A stretch of DNA of 64,000 nucleotides from Bursaphelenchus xylophilus. Taxonomy: Eukaryota > Nematoda > Chromadorea > Rhabditida > Aphelenchoididae. The stretch is taken from assembly GCA_904066235.2 (NCBI GenBank), contig CAJFCV020000005.1, positions 10,535,501 through 10,599,500 of the forward strand, written 5' to 3'. Under the pieces are notes generated by a model, which was not told where the DNA came from, did not search any database, and was given only the letters and a program-made list of their open reading frames with translations. The translations under genes were made by a program, and so were the position numbers. How positions within the stretch are numbered: the first letter of the stretch is position 1; each line of letters starts with the position of its first letter. Shown piece by piece: positions 46,001 through 56,100 of this stretch.

Positions 46001-48465
46001 TATTCCAACAGAATACCTTTTTCGGTTACGTCCGAGCCTTGAATTGGCACTCTTTTTTAGCTAGCCCTCGCACGTCAAACTGAGATAAGCTAAAACAGTC
46101 CGGTGAATGGATGGAATCCTTCGATTGCGACCCCGCTTGATTGCGACCTCGCATCGATTGCGACCCCGCATCGATTGCGACCCAAAATGGGGTAAAGCGA
46201 CCCCGGGATGAAAATTCCTTGATTCTCTTCGGGAAAAACTTGCTTTAGGGGTTTTCGAGGGTGCTGATTTCGAAAATCATGTTCATTTTTCCTCTAGTAC
46301 TACATAGTACTGTCTGATACTATATAGTACGAAGTCAAAATAGGCGTACTAAGCACCAGAACAACACCACGAACGCCTAAAGGCCAACTTTAACCTCGTA
46401 CTACATAGTATCAGATAGTACTATATAGCACCAAGTCTTTAAAACGTGTTTTTGAAGAGTACTAAGCATCAAACCAACACCATTAACGTCAAAAGCGATA
46501 TTTTCACTTCGTACTATATAGTATCAGACAGTACTATGTAATACTAGAGGAAAAATGAACATCATTTTCGAAATCAGCACCCTCGAAAACCCCTAAATCG
46601 AGTATTTAACGTCAAAAGCGATATTTTCACTTCGTACTATATAGTATCAGACAGTACTACGTAATACTAGAGGAAAAATGAACATCATTTTCGAAATCAG
46701 CACCCTCGAAAACCCCTAAATCGAGTATTTAACGTCAAAAGCGATATTTTCACTTCGTACTATATAGTATCAGACAGCACTATGTAGTACTAGAGGAAAA
46801 ATGAACATCATTTTCGAAATCAGCACCCTCGAAAACCCCTAAAGCAAGTTTTTCCCGAAGAGAATCAAAGAATTTTCATCCCGGGGTCGCTTTACCCCAT
46901 TTTGGGTCGCAATCGATGCGGGGTCGCAATCGATGCTGGGTCGCAATCGATGCGGGGTCGCAACCGATGGAATTCGAATGGATTGGTAATTTGCCAAAAA
47001 AAGACGCGAAAAAACGTTTTGTCGCGGAAGAAATGGGGAATTTTTGGGGCGAGAGAGTACGTTTTTGCGTGTCTTTTTTCTCTCTTTCTCTGCGAAATAG
47101 ACGAAATGTAAAAAACCGATAGCGAAGAGTCTCTTCCGGTCACCGGAATCCTCAGTTTGACGTGCCAGTTCAAAACCGTTTTTTCTAACTATTAATATGG
47201 GATAGGAAAAACAGTATGGCTTTCTATTTTTTCAGGAATAAAATTTTGATATTTTATTTTCAGTCTTTTATATTTACGAACGACCATCAAATTTACTTTT
47301 CCTTTGGCGCTGTTGAATTTCCAGGCTACGATGTTGACTTTCCCGCGTCTCTCGATTTCTCCGGAACAGGGTTTTTGATGGCCAAGACATTAAGCGAGGA
47401 GAACTTTGGCAAGTGATGAAATTTACCCTAAAAATAATTTCCCTTTTTTTAGGATTTCAATTTCTGGAAAGTGACAAGGACCCGGACAAGGAGCATCGTG
47501 CTCGGTGGGACTGTATTACAAAGCTCTACCGTGAACAATGTGATCCACAAGGAGTGGACTGGTGTGTCCATACGCAAGTGGCGATCCATGTTGGTGAGTA
47601 CTAGCCGCATTACGGCAGGACTAGATAAAAATTCCTGGGGGCCTGTTTTCCCTGGAAGTTAACCGAAGCAGCTGGGGCGCGAAAACAAGTCGTGAAAGTT
47701 TGCATAATTGAGCTGCCGATGATTTTTCTTTTTGAACCGTTCTTGAGCAACTTTACGTTTTTCTATTTTCATTCTGCAGCGGCGGAAAAAAGAGAAATTT
47801 TTGCTTCGACCACACGCCTCCAAACAAGCGTCCACACGTTTTAGACTTACATTAATGTCATTTTAGGTATTCGTCTGGCCTATTCTTCCTACTTCGCCCT
47901 TGGAAATATGTCGGAGCCCCGATTAATTCCACAGTTCTCTAACAAACAACTTTTTTTGATCAACTTAGCCCAGACAGTGCATCTTTGGTCAATGTATCGT
48001 CGTCTGCCAGCTCCACTCCGTGTTTGGGGAAGCATTGCCAATTTTAAAGGATTTGCCGAGGCTTTTGGGTGCCCTGTTGGTTCGAAATACAACCTTCCAG
48101 CGGACAAAAGATGCAATATCTTTGACTTTGACGTCGATAGCCCAAGTTTCACGACGACCACGACCACCACCACAACTACAACGACCACTACAACAACTAC
48201 TACAACGACTGCACCAACTACCACTGCTGTAACTGACGCAACTCCTCATGCCAGTACAAACACCCCACCGGCACCTGAACGAACTACTCCCTCTGAGCCA
48301 AGAACTACTCCCTCTCCGCCAAGAACTACTCCCTCTCCGCCTTCGCCGGACCCAGGCGGTAACCACACCGAATATGGAGAAGCTGCCTCCAAAAAATCGA
48401 TTCTATTGTCTCCGCCGTATTTCTCATATCTCCTTTTGGGATTTGCCCATGTTATGATCCAATAA
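43035..48465 (+). CDS. M13 (neprilysin)-like pseudoprotease A with Thr stalk and GPI-type tail
   Basis: Exons 43035-43262, 43345-43652, 43878-44064, 45459-45929, 47264-47408, 47453-47593 and 47867-48465 give about 692 residues. A signal peptide (residues 1-19) is followed by ADPCNDFYTYAAG, the M13 N-terminal motif with its second Cys changed to Ala. The M13 C-terminal motif follows (LRVWGSIANFKGFAEAFGCP, then RC). The zinc HExxH that should follow SLDFSGTG is replaced by FLMAKTLSE, and the ENxxD helix before IRLAYSSY reads HTQVAIHVG. The protein therefore cannot bind zinc as M13 enzymes do. After the fold come about 20 Thr, TTPSPP repeats and a hydrophobic tail (YFSYLLLGFAHVMIQ) suggesting a GPI anchor. 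Intron 5 uses a GC donor (G|GCAAGT). An AATAAA overlaps the stop codon (48461-48466). Many nematode M13 paralogues are predicted inactive, so function is open. Confidence 0.85.
43679..43816. mobile_element. Type A MITE in intron 2 of M13-like gene A
   Basis: Worn GTGG-class unit. The orthologous unit sits in copy B (54204-54340), so it inserted before the duplication. Confidence 0.7.
44090..45445. mobile_element. Satellite-edged foldback in intron 3 of gene A, with a nested insert
   Basis: Edges carry CCCCTCCCCCTTTTTGAACA and AAAGGGGGAGAGTTCA words plus the GACATCTTATACGATG unit. A nested block (about 44270-45304) has subterminal GGAAAGGTCCGC repeats in inverse orientation at its two ends. 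The nested block is absent from copy B. Confidence 0.65.
46070..47165. mobile_element. 1.1-kb foldback in intron 4 of gene A, absent from copy B
   Basis: Perfect ends GCACGTCAAACTGAG and its inverse. Subterminal GATTGCGACCCCGCATC repeats occur on both sides. Three tandem 123-bp units (starts at 46485, 46608 and 46731) lie inside. Confidence 0.75.
46485..46853 (+). repeat. Three 123-bp tandem units
   Basis: Each begins AACGTCAAAAGCGATATTTT and includes TACTATATAGTATCAGACAG and TCGAAATCAGCACCCTCG. Units differ by a few bases only. Confidence 0.8.
48152..48226 (+). repeat. ACN coding microsatellite (Thr stalk, copy A)
   Basis: Mixed ACG/ACC/ACA/ACT codons encode about 20 consecutive Thr. The matching run in copy B is one codon longer, so the stalk length has changed since duplication. 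The opposite strand shows long Val-rich open frames that are only a by-product of this composition. Confidence 0.85.
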
Positions 48466-48482
48466 ACGTAAATTTAGGCTTA

Positions 48483-49242
48483 CAAGGGAAGTCACTTAAG
48501 TCACGGATCGATTTTTTAAAACGACTGTTACAGCGATGGGGAGGGTAGGGCGGAGATATCAAATCTGAAAACCGCTACCTCCACCGGCCTCTGGGAGCCG
48601 AGATAATCGACCAAAAAGGTTTGGCCAAAAAAAGTTGCTCCGAATACTCCGCTGTTCCGAAAGGGAGAGGAAAGAGAACCGAATGGTCCGGTGGTCTGGA
48701 AGCGCGCTTTCAGGCCTTGACCTTTTCAGGTTCGAATCCGCATGGGTCAAATAATTTATTAAACTTTTCCTGTAATCCAGTAAATTTACCGGTAAGATAA
48801 AATTTTTGATTTTTTGCATATCTTACTCTAAAATTTCGGAGTAATAATTTGAATGCGAGTTCTAAACGATTTGGATTTTCAAGGTTGAATATTTACCGTA
48901 AAATAGGCATAAAATATAAAAATAAATTGCGTTCATTTGCTGGATCACAGCAACTGCCTTATAGATTTTTCACAAGTTTGAGACCCGCGCGGATTCGAAC
49001 CTGAAAAGGTGAAGGCCCGGAAGCGCGCTTCCAGACCACCGGACCATTCGGTTCGTTGCCTTTTCTTCTTTCGGAAGGAAGAAATGTTCGGAGTAATTTG
49101 GTCAAACTTTTTGGTCGATTATCTCGGCTCCCAGAGGCCGGTGGAGGTAGCGGTTTTCAGATTTGATATCTCCGCCCTACCCTCCCCATCTCTGTAACAG
49201 TCGTTTTACAAAATCGATCCGTGATTTAAATGACTTCCCTTG
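48483..49242. mobile_element. 760-bp foldback with TTA duplication and tRNA-like boxes in each arm
   Basis: Ends CAAGGGAAGTCA and inverse; TTA is duplicated (48480-48482 and 49243-49245), shown by the empty site in copy B (near 58096). Each arm of about 260 bp holds an A-box-like TGGTCCGGTGG and a B-box-like GGTTCGAATCC about 45 bp apart, on opposite strands. Confidence 0.85.
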
Positions 49243-49335
49243 TTAGTCTACTCGGTTAAGGAAAAAAGTAATTGTAAAAAGTTCAAATTCAACGAGATTG
49301 TAGTATACACTTGAAGAGCCAGTAGTATCTGTTAA

Positions 49336-50695
49336 AACACGATTTCTGAGTCAGTGAATCAGCCGCCAGTTAGGCCTGGACATAGGAAAAAATCGATTTT
49401 GAGTTTTTGATTTTAAAATGACCGCAGGCATCCAGTAAACATATTACTGAAATATTTTTGCCTAATTCTCTCATTAACCTACTGTAATTTACAATTTAAT
49501 GTTTTTGCAGTAATCGACTATTACAGCATAACTACTCACTAGAAATGGCTGAAATTAAGAATACTGATGTTTTCGGATATGCTCGTCATTGTGAATCCAG
49601 AATTTCGGCGGTCGGGTTACTGTAACATACCGCAATGTGGTTTCGGTCGAACAAAATCGTCCATAAAAAACTTGTTTCTGAAATGCCGCAGCTGATTTTT
49701 ACATATGTTAATCAGCGTAAAATTCTGCCCTAGAAACATTAAAAAAAAGTGTAAAAAGTCATCACCCCTTTTTCGTGGTGTAGTGGATTTTGGTCAAATT
49801 TAGTAATCCGAAGGTCGCGGGTTCGATCCCCGTGGAAGGAAAATGCGTTAAACTGTACAAAACCTCAAAAAATTGGTTGAGGTGGATTGATTATGTATAT
49901 CAGAAGTATGAAAAATTGTATCAAAGTTGATTTCCGAACTTGAAAGCATTTTTTTGATGATGAAACTTGGATTTTGGTTTCCGTGGATTATGGTGCAAAT
50001 TTAGTTTAGGAAATGGCGCCAGTTGTTTATAGTTAGGTTTTTTAGCCTTCTGAATTCAAAGGAGCAGGGTTTTTGGCCATAGGATTACTGTAACATAGAC
50101 AAAACGGATTTCGGCCGCTTAAAATCGGCCGTAAAACGGTTGTTTCTAAACATACGCAGCTAATTCTTCAATTTTTGGAATCAGCGTGAAATTTCACACA
50201 ATTTGCACCTAAACAATGGCTTATTGGTTGAATACTTTTTTTTCAGTGGTGACTTACTTTAAACCACGAAAAAGGGGTGATGACTTTTTACACTTTTTTT
50301 TAATGTTTCTAGGGCAGAATTTTACGCTGATTAACATATGTAAAAATCAGCTGCGGCATTTCAGAAACAAGTTTTTTATGGACGATTTTGTTCGACCGAA
50401 ACCACATTGCGGTATGTTACAGTAACCCGACCGCCGAAATTCTGGATTCACAATGACGAGCATACCCGAAAACATCAGTATTCTTAATTTCAGCCATTTC
50501 TATTGAGTAGTTATGCTGTAATAGTCGATTACTGTAAAAACATTAAATTGTAAATTACAGTAGGTTAATGAGAGAATTAGGCAAAAATATTTCAGGAATA
50601 TGTTTACTGGATGCCTGCGGTCATTTTAAAATCAAAAACTCAAAATCGATTTTTTTCTATGTCCACGGCTGATTCAGTGACTCAGAAATCGTGTT
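49336..50695. mobile_element. 1.36-kb foldback with TTAA duplication (piggyBac-like)
   Basis: Ends AACACGATTTCTGAGTCA and inverse, flanked by TTAA (49332-49335 and 50696-50699). Copy B has the empty site (CTGTTAAGTGCC near 58190). Arms exceed 400 bp. The loop starts with a tRNA-like sequence. No transposase frame is present. Confidence 0.85.
49770..49842 (+). ncRNA. tRNA-Thr(AGT)-like relic
   Basis: A-box TGGTGTAGTGG and B-box GGTTCGATCC are 44 bp apart, and the anticodon loop reads TTAGTAA (anticodon AGT). The 3' half looks tRNA-like (TCCGAAGGTCGCGGG), but the 5' anticodon stem and acceptor stem do not pair well. It is probably not a working tRNA, although it could still act as a pol III promoter. 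Confidence 0.5.
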
Positions 50696-50699
50696 TTAA

Positions 50700-51870
50700 G
50701 TGCCATGGTCAATTGCATGTTATTATATTTACTTTCTGAAATCTTATTATATTTACTTTCTGAACTTGTTTTTGCTTCTTTTTTTTCCTTTTTGGGCTTC
50801 TTTCCCTTCTCTTTCTCCATGTTTTTTCCTTTTTTGATGATAATCTTCTGCGCCTTGTGTGTCCTTGATAAACTTCATGCAAGTTTTTTGAACTAATGAT
50901 TTTATCACAAGCTCCGCCCACTCTCTTTCCTCTCCACATTCTCTCACCGTCTGACTCTCTCCTCTCCACATTCTCTCGCCTCTCTCGCTGTCTAGCTCTC
51001 CTCCTTTCCCCTACTCTCTCAGTGCCGGTTCCGCTGGCTCATTTTTGTACCCCATAACTACTGCTTCATGACGAGTCACGATGGCAATTGTGTTGTTTTC
51101 CGTTTTGATGTAGCGATACCTTTAATAAGGCTCCATTTTTCAATCCAGGCGTTTTGGTGACCTTCATAAGTACGGGGAAGTCCTCGCGCATTCCCAAATT
51201 TGACTGCTTCATTTTGTGTAAAGAAAAAATATCCTAAAAAAATATTCCCATTGTAAGTTGTTCGATTTTGTCTCTTCGACCCCATGGTCAAAATTTCATC
51301 AAAAAACAAGCTCTCCGGCATTCTTTGAAGCTTTTGCAATTGTACACGCTTGCAGAGGAACACTTGTAAAGTTTGATGTCTTTTCCTCACTTCCATGTGG
51401 TGACTTGTAAAGACATTTCGAACGCCCCTCCGTCGTTCCAAAACCTAACAGATCATATCGCGACATTACACAACTACAGTCGACAAAAGTTATACCTTTG
51501 CGTCTTCCCATTCAAACAACATTCCATTTTTGGAAAACAAAAAATCGACAGAAACCCGTTCGGGTCCGAAAAATAAAAGAAACGGCAAACATCGGCTCTC
51601 GAGATGTTCCATCGAGTGACTTTTGCCGTGGTAAGCTCTAATTTTTGAGGTTATGTAATCATTTTTTGGTTTTCCTCGAAAGAGACCCCGGAATCGGCGG
51701 CCTCTTTCAATGTTTCCCCGAAATGGCCGAAAAGGCCAAAAATTGGGTAAGATTGGGTAATGGATGGCGTAGATTCCAAAAATCATACTCGTTTTTCCCG
51801 ATTCTTACTTTTTTGCTTAAGTAGTAATGTTAAAAAGTAATTTTTTGAATTTTTTCTAAAAATAGTCGAT
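50700..51870. other. Spacer after copy 1, with uncertain minus-strand coding-like DNA
   Basis: 50700-50960 matches the end of copy B (58190-58415). Beyond that, minus-strand frames at 51076-51600 look less random than A/T noise (for example RYRYIKTENNTIAIVTRHEA near 51115 and KITFVDCS near 51490) but shift frame. No family was recognised; it may be a gene remnant. Confidence 0.25.
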
Positions 51871-52198
51871 TTAGGGGTTATTGAGGGTGCTGATTTCGAA
51901 CATAAGGAAAAAAGTAACTATAAAAAAAAATTAATGTCATTTTCGAAATCAGCACCCTCGAAACCCCTAAATCGAGTATTTTTAGAAAAAATTACTTTTT
52001 AACACTACTGTTTAAGGAAAACTAGTAAAGTTCAGAAAAAATAAACGAAATTCGAGATCAGCACCCTCGAAAACCGCTAAGCCCAGTATTTTTAAAAAAA
52101 TTTCAAAAAATTACTTTTTAACATTACTACTTAAGGAAAAAAGTAACTATCAAAGAAAATGAATGTCATTTTCGAAATCAGCACCCTCGATACACCCC
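51871..52198. repeat. Repeat block of TCGAAATCAGCACCCTCG units, copy 1
   Basis: The motif and its inverse recur here, and in longer form at 60965-61400, always just left of a truncated TRM6 copy. It also occurs inside 46070-47165 and 56165-56637. Confidence 0.65.
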
Positions 52199-52201
52199 CT
52201 A

Positions 52202-52667
52202 TTTGCCTTCTTTAGCTGGACCTTATCTTTCGCCAAACTGACTTGATTTTTCTCTCCCGCCTCGTTCTCTCCTCTGGACAGCTCTCGTATTTTACTGAGC
52301 TCTGAAATAGGTACAATAAGCCACGTTCTTCCTTGCCATTGGTTCTATAAACCCGTCACACTATCAAACAGCGAATTTTCGATCAAAATTCGCCGACTTC
52401 CCACCTAAACCCCAAGTACAAGGTAAAAATCCTCCTACCTTTCGCCACATCTGTTGGCTCCAGTCCAAGTAGTCCATTTTGAGCGGTATAAACTCCAAAC
52501 TTCTTCCCGAGCACTGGGTCTGCTTTGAAAGTCAAGTTATCAACGGTGATCGTGGCTCCTTTTCTGAGACGGGCAAGAGTTGGTTTAACTCCGGTCAATT
52601 TTCGCATTAAAACATAATCACCGGGTTGCAATGTGTCCCGTTCACGTTCAGAGGTCTCTGCAGACAT
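52202..52667 (-). pseudogene. Truncated TRM6 5' copy (copy 2)
   Basis: Exon 1 (52667-52439) and part of exon 2 (52301 to about 52202) are near-identical to TRM6. Homology stops inside exon 2 at a junction with repeat DNA, so the Rossmann part and C-terminus are missing. Exon 1 remains open, with few substitutions (for example Pro for Ser before the DYVLMRK block), and its promoter side is intact. It is probably non-functional, though it could make a short Trm6 N-terminal transcript. Confidence 0.8.
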
Positions 52668-53109
52668 CTTGAAAGCTTTTAGCAGCTTTGGAGATCCGAA
52701 ATTGACGAGAAAAAAATTTTTTTTGCTTGAAGAAATTTGGGTGAAACAGAATGCCAAAAATTTTGGGCGAATGCCAATCTCGCGGAAATGACGGTTTTTA
52801 AAATTTTCTTGGATTGTACAGGGTGAGCCACTCGAAACTGACAAGTTGTTTCCTTGAATTTCTCCGCGGAGACTCCGCCGATCTTCCCAAAATTTACATT
52901 TTTCTGGAGCTGAGACCCGCCATTTTTAACTGATTTGAATTTCAAAAAAATATATTTTGAATTGACCTATGGCTTCCCAAAGTTTTGAAAAGCCCTGAGA
53001 ATTTCCCACAAATGAGCAAAATTTGTGTTTTTCATTCAAATTTCCCACTAAGGGAAGGGTTTAAAAGTCGATACTAAGCTGGGCTCCGTCCATTCGAAGG
53101 TCATTCGAG
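52668..53109. promoter_or_regulatory. Duplicated divergent promoter (copy 2)
   Basis: A close copy of 42590-43034 with small substitutions and indels. It lies between the TRM6 fragment and M13-like gene B and probably drives gene B. Confidence 0.5.
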
Positions 53110-56100
53110 ATGATCGGCCGGCTCTTTCTGTGGGCAGTTCTCCTGCAAAACGTTGCCGTCCAGGCCCTTCATCATCACGATGCGGTGCGAGCGAAGCTGG
53201 ATCTCATAAAAAGAAATATGGACACAAGAGCTGATCCTTGCAACGATTTCTACACTTATGCTGCCGGAAGTCTCACATACAATGATTATGATCGTGACGG
53301 AACGAAACATCTAATGGAATCAAACATTGGAGATGAGGTACTCATTATTATGACGAAACGCGTTTTGATCTTGATTTACAGGGGAAGTACCCCAAGTTCG
53401 ACGCTCAGATTTTGATGAAACTAGGCACAAATTTAGAATATTTTTTTCTAAAATATATGCGAGAATCCTAGATCGCGCTTTGCAGAAACAACCGAAATTT
53501 TTAGATCGAAAGTCGGCCAAAATTTGACACTTTTTGGCGAATTTCGGGACGAAAAGTTTCATGTCTATTTCTATCATAGAGGGTAATATTTCCACAAAAA
53601 ATCAATTTTTTCCGCACGAAACTGCCAAAGTTATGGCCAAAAAGGTGTTTTCTCTCTGACCGCTCTCCACGTTTAGCGTGCCCTCTCGGCGGCAAAAATC
53701 GTTCGATATCTCGGCGGCACCCGCAAAGCGCGAGCTAAAACTTTCAGGAATTGATATTTAGTCCATACCCGACGTGTGTGCAAAATTTAAAGAAACTCTG
53801 AGCGTCGCACTTGAGGTACTTCCCTTGTTAGTTTTTTTTAGTCTTTACGCTCATTTTTTTCAATTTCAGATCCGAAACGTGAAGGAAGTTAAGAAGTTGT
53901 TCGCAGACTGCGTGAAGAATCCCGCCGTGATGGACGAACCGGGACGTACAACTATATACAATTGGATTGTGATGTATTTCAAAACGAGAGGCTTAATTTT
54001 CCCATTGAAGAACGAAGTTGTCGCCAATGACGACGTCCTTTTTACCAACCTGGTCTTGGAAATGTACACCTATCTGTTCGAAACGGGAGCCCCGATTTTT
54101 AATCAATGGGCTTTCGGTGCTTCAATGGGGAAATTATTTTTGGAGATTCCACCAAAGGTCGACCAAGAAAAAGCTTGGTGAGTTATTTGTGCATCATATG
54201 AACATATCAGTGCGTCGGGAAAATACTGTGGATTAATCGAGCCTCGAAAGCGCCCATCATCGCTTTTATTGCCAGATTGCGACGACGAGGCGAGAGTTTC
54301 ACTGCGATAAATCCACATTACTTTCCCGAAAGACTGGTATATGTTGGTGTCGAGTGATTAATACTGTGGACCGGGGTTGATTGAAGACATGAAAATCTTC
54401 AGGCAGAACTATTGCCGTGTCGTTGGAGGATGTGCAAATCGGGTCTCCTACGATCGGAATTACAACCCGAAAGGCTACGTACGGGCAGATCATTTAAAAG
54501 GCCGCTTCTTCCACCAAACTATGGGTACAAAATTAGACGACACATTCCCGGATATTGCTTTCTATGTTCCGCAAGTTTTTGAAAAAGATGTAAGTTTTTG
54601 GGGTTTCGCCTTGTAGCCCCTCCCCCTTTTTGAACACTCCCCCTCATTTTGAAAATTGAAAAAATGAGGTGTGACATCTTATACGATAAAAAATTGTTTC
54701 AAATTGAAAAGAATAAGGTGTGACATCTTATACGATGAAATTTTTTTTCGAATTGAAAAAATGAAGTGTGACATCTTATACGATGAAAAATTTTTCTCAG
54801 TCTGAAAAAAAGTTCCATCGCATAAGGTGTCACACCTTATTCTTTTCAATTTGAAAAAAAATTTCGGGGCTTCGGTAGTTGAGCCCCCCACGAAAGGTAG
54901 TTCAAACCCCCACTGTTTTGCCCGTTTCACACCCCACAAAATGAACAAATTAGAATAATACAAGAAATGTAAGTGGGGATTTGATTTACTACGTTGGGGG
55001 TTTGACCTAAAACGTAAGGGGTTTGATCTAAAACGTAGGGGGCTCGTGCTGGACCATACAACTTGGATTAATTCTTTGAAATAAATTTTGGGGTTCAGAA
55101 TGGACGAGGGGGTTCGTACTGGGTCATGAGGGGCTAAACTGGACTGGGGGGCTGTACTACTAGTCGTTCCAGAAAGTGCGTGCACTTTTTGTCGTGGGCC
55201 GCACTGTGCACAAAATTTCCTTTTTGCGGGGTGCATTTGACCTTTTGCACCGTGCAAATCCAATATCGCTGCGACACAAGCTTTTCTCAACGGAGCGGGC
55301 GCGAATTTTGGGCGCATGAAATGAAATTGCACAGTGCAAAATGTTTCGAAAAGGATCGCGTCGCGCGGGGAACATGAAAACTTGCACTGTGCGGTGCAAA
55401 AAAGGCGGAAAAAAGTGCACGCACTTTCTGGAACGACTAGTACCTTAGCCCCAAAAATGTCACACCTCGTTTTTTCAATGTTCAAAATGGGGGAGTGTTC
55501 AAAAAAGGGGGAGAGTTCAGCCTTTTTTGGGGTAGCGTTGAAAAAGGGGTAGAGTTCAGATTGGGGGAAAGTTGAGAAAAGGGGGAGAGTTCAGGCTCAA
55601 CCAACATTTTTTCAGCCCAGCCAGTCTGCTCATCGTGCCAACTTTCTGAATCATCTAATGGAGTATTTAACCGATCAAACTCTCCAAACGCGAAAGTTTT
55701 CCCACTGTGAACAATACATTCGAGAGGCGTTTCCCTTTCAAGTTTCCAAAATTGCCTACGAAGCGGAGATGCAAGACAAGGAGCGATTTGATCAGCTGAA
55801 GGCAAAATTCGTCGAGGAAGGAAGAACGATTAAGAAAACGGCCGAACGTATGCTGCAAAACGCAAACTTCAAGCAGAACCGGACCCGACAGATTTACCTG
55901 GACAGATTGGCGAAGAATGAGTTCCACTTTTTGGATCAGCCAATTCTGTCAGGAGATGAGCTGAATGCAGTGGATGTGCGGCTTTGGGATGCGCCGTTTT
56001 TGAGGAGATTTATGAATGGAATAGCCCATATTTTCAAGCTCAACTCGGTGATAAAGCTGAAGAATTTTGTCCTCCCAGAGTACAGGGTAGGTCTATTCGC

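Noticed and set aside
47889..48366. Long minus-strand frames with poly-Val or Ser/Arg-rich peptides (also 57503-57983)
   Set aside because: They are antisense to the ACN repeat and exon 7 of the M13-like genes.
49770..49842. Functional tRNA-Thr gene
   Set aside because: The acceptor and 5' anticodon stems do not pair, and the sequence belongs to a mobile foldback; kept only as a relic.
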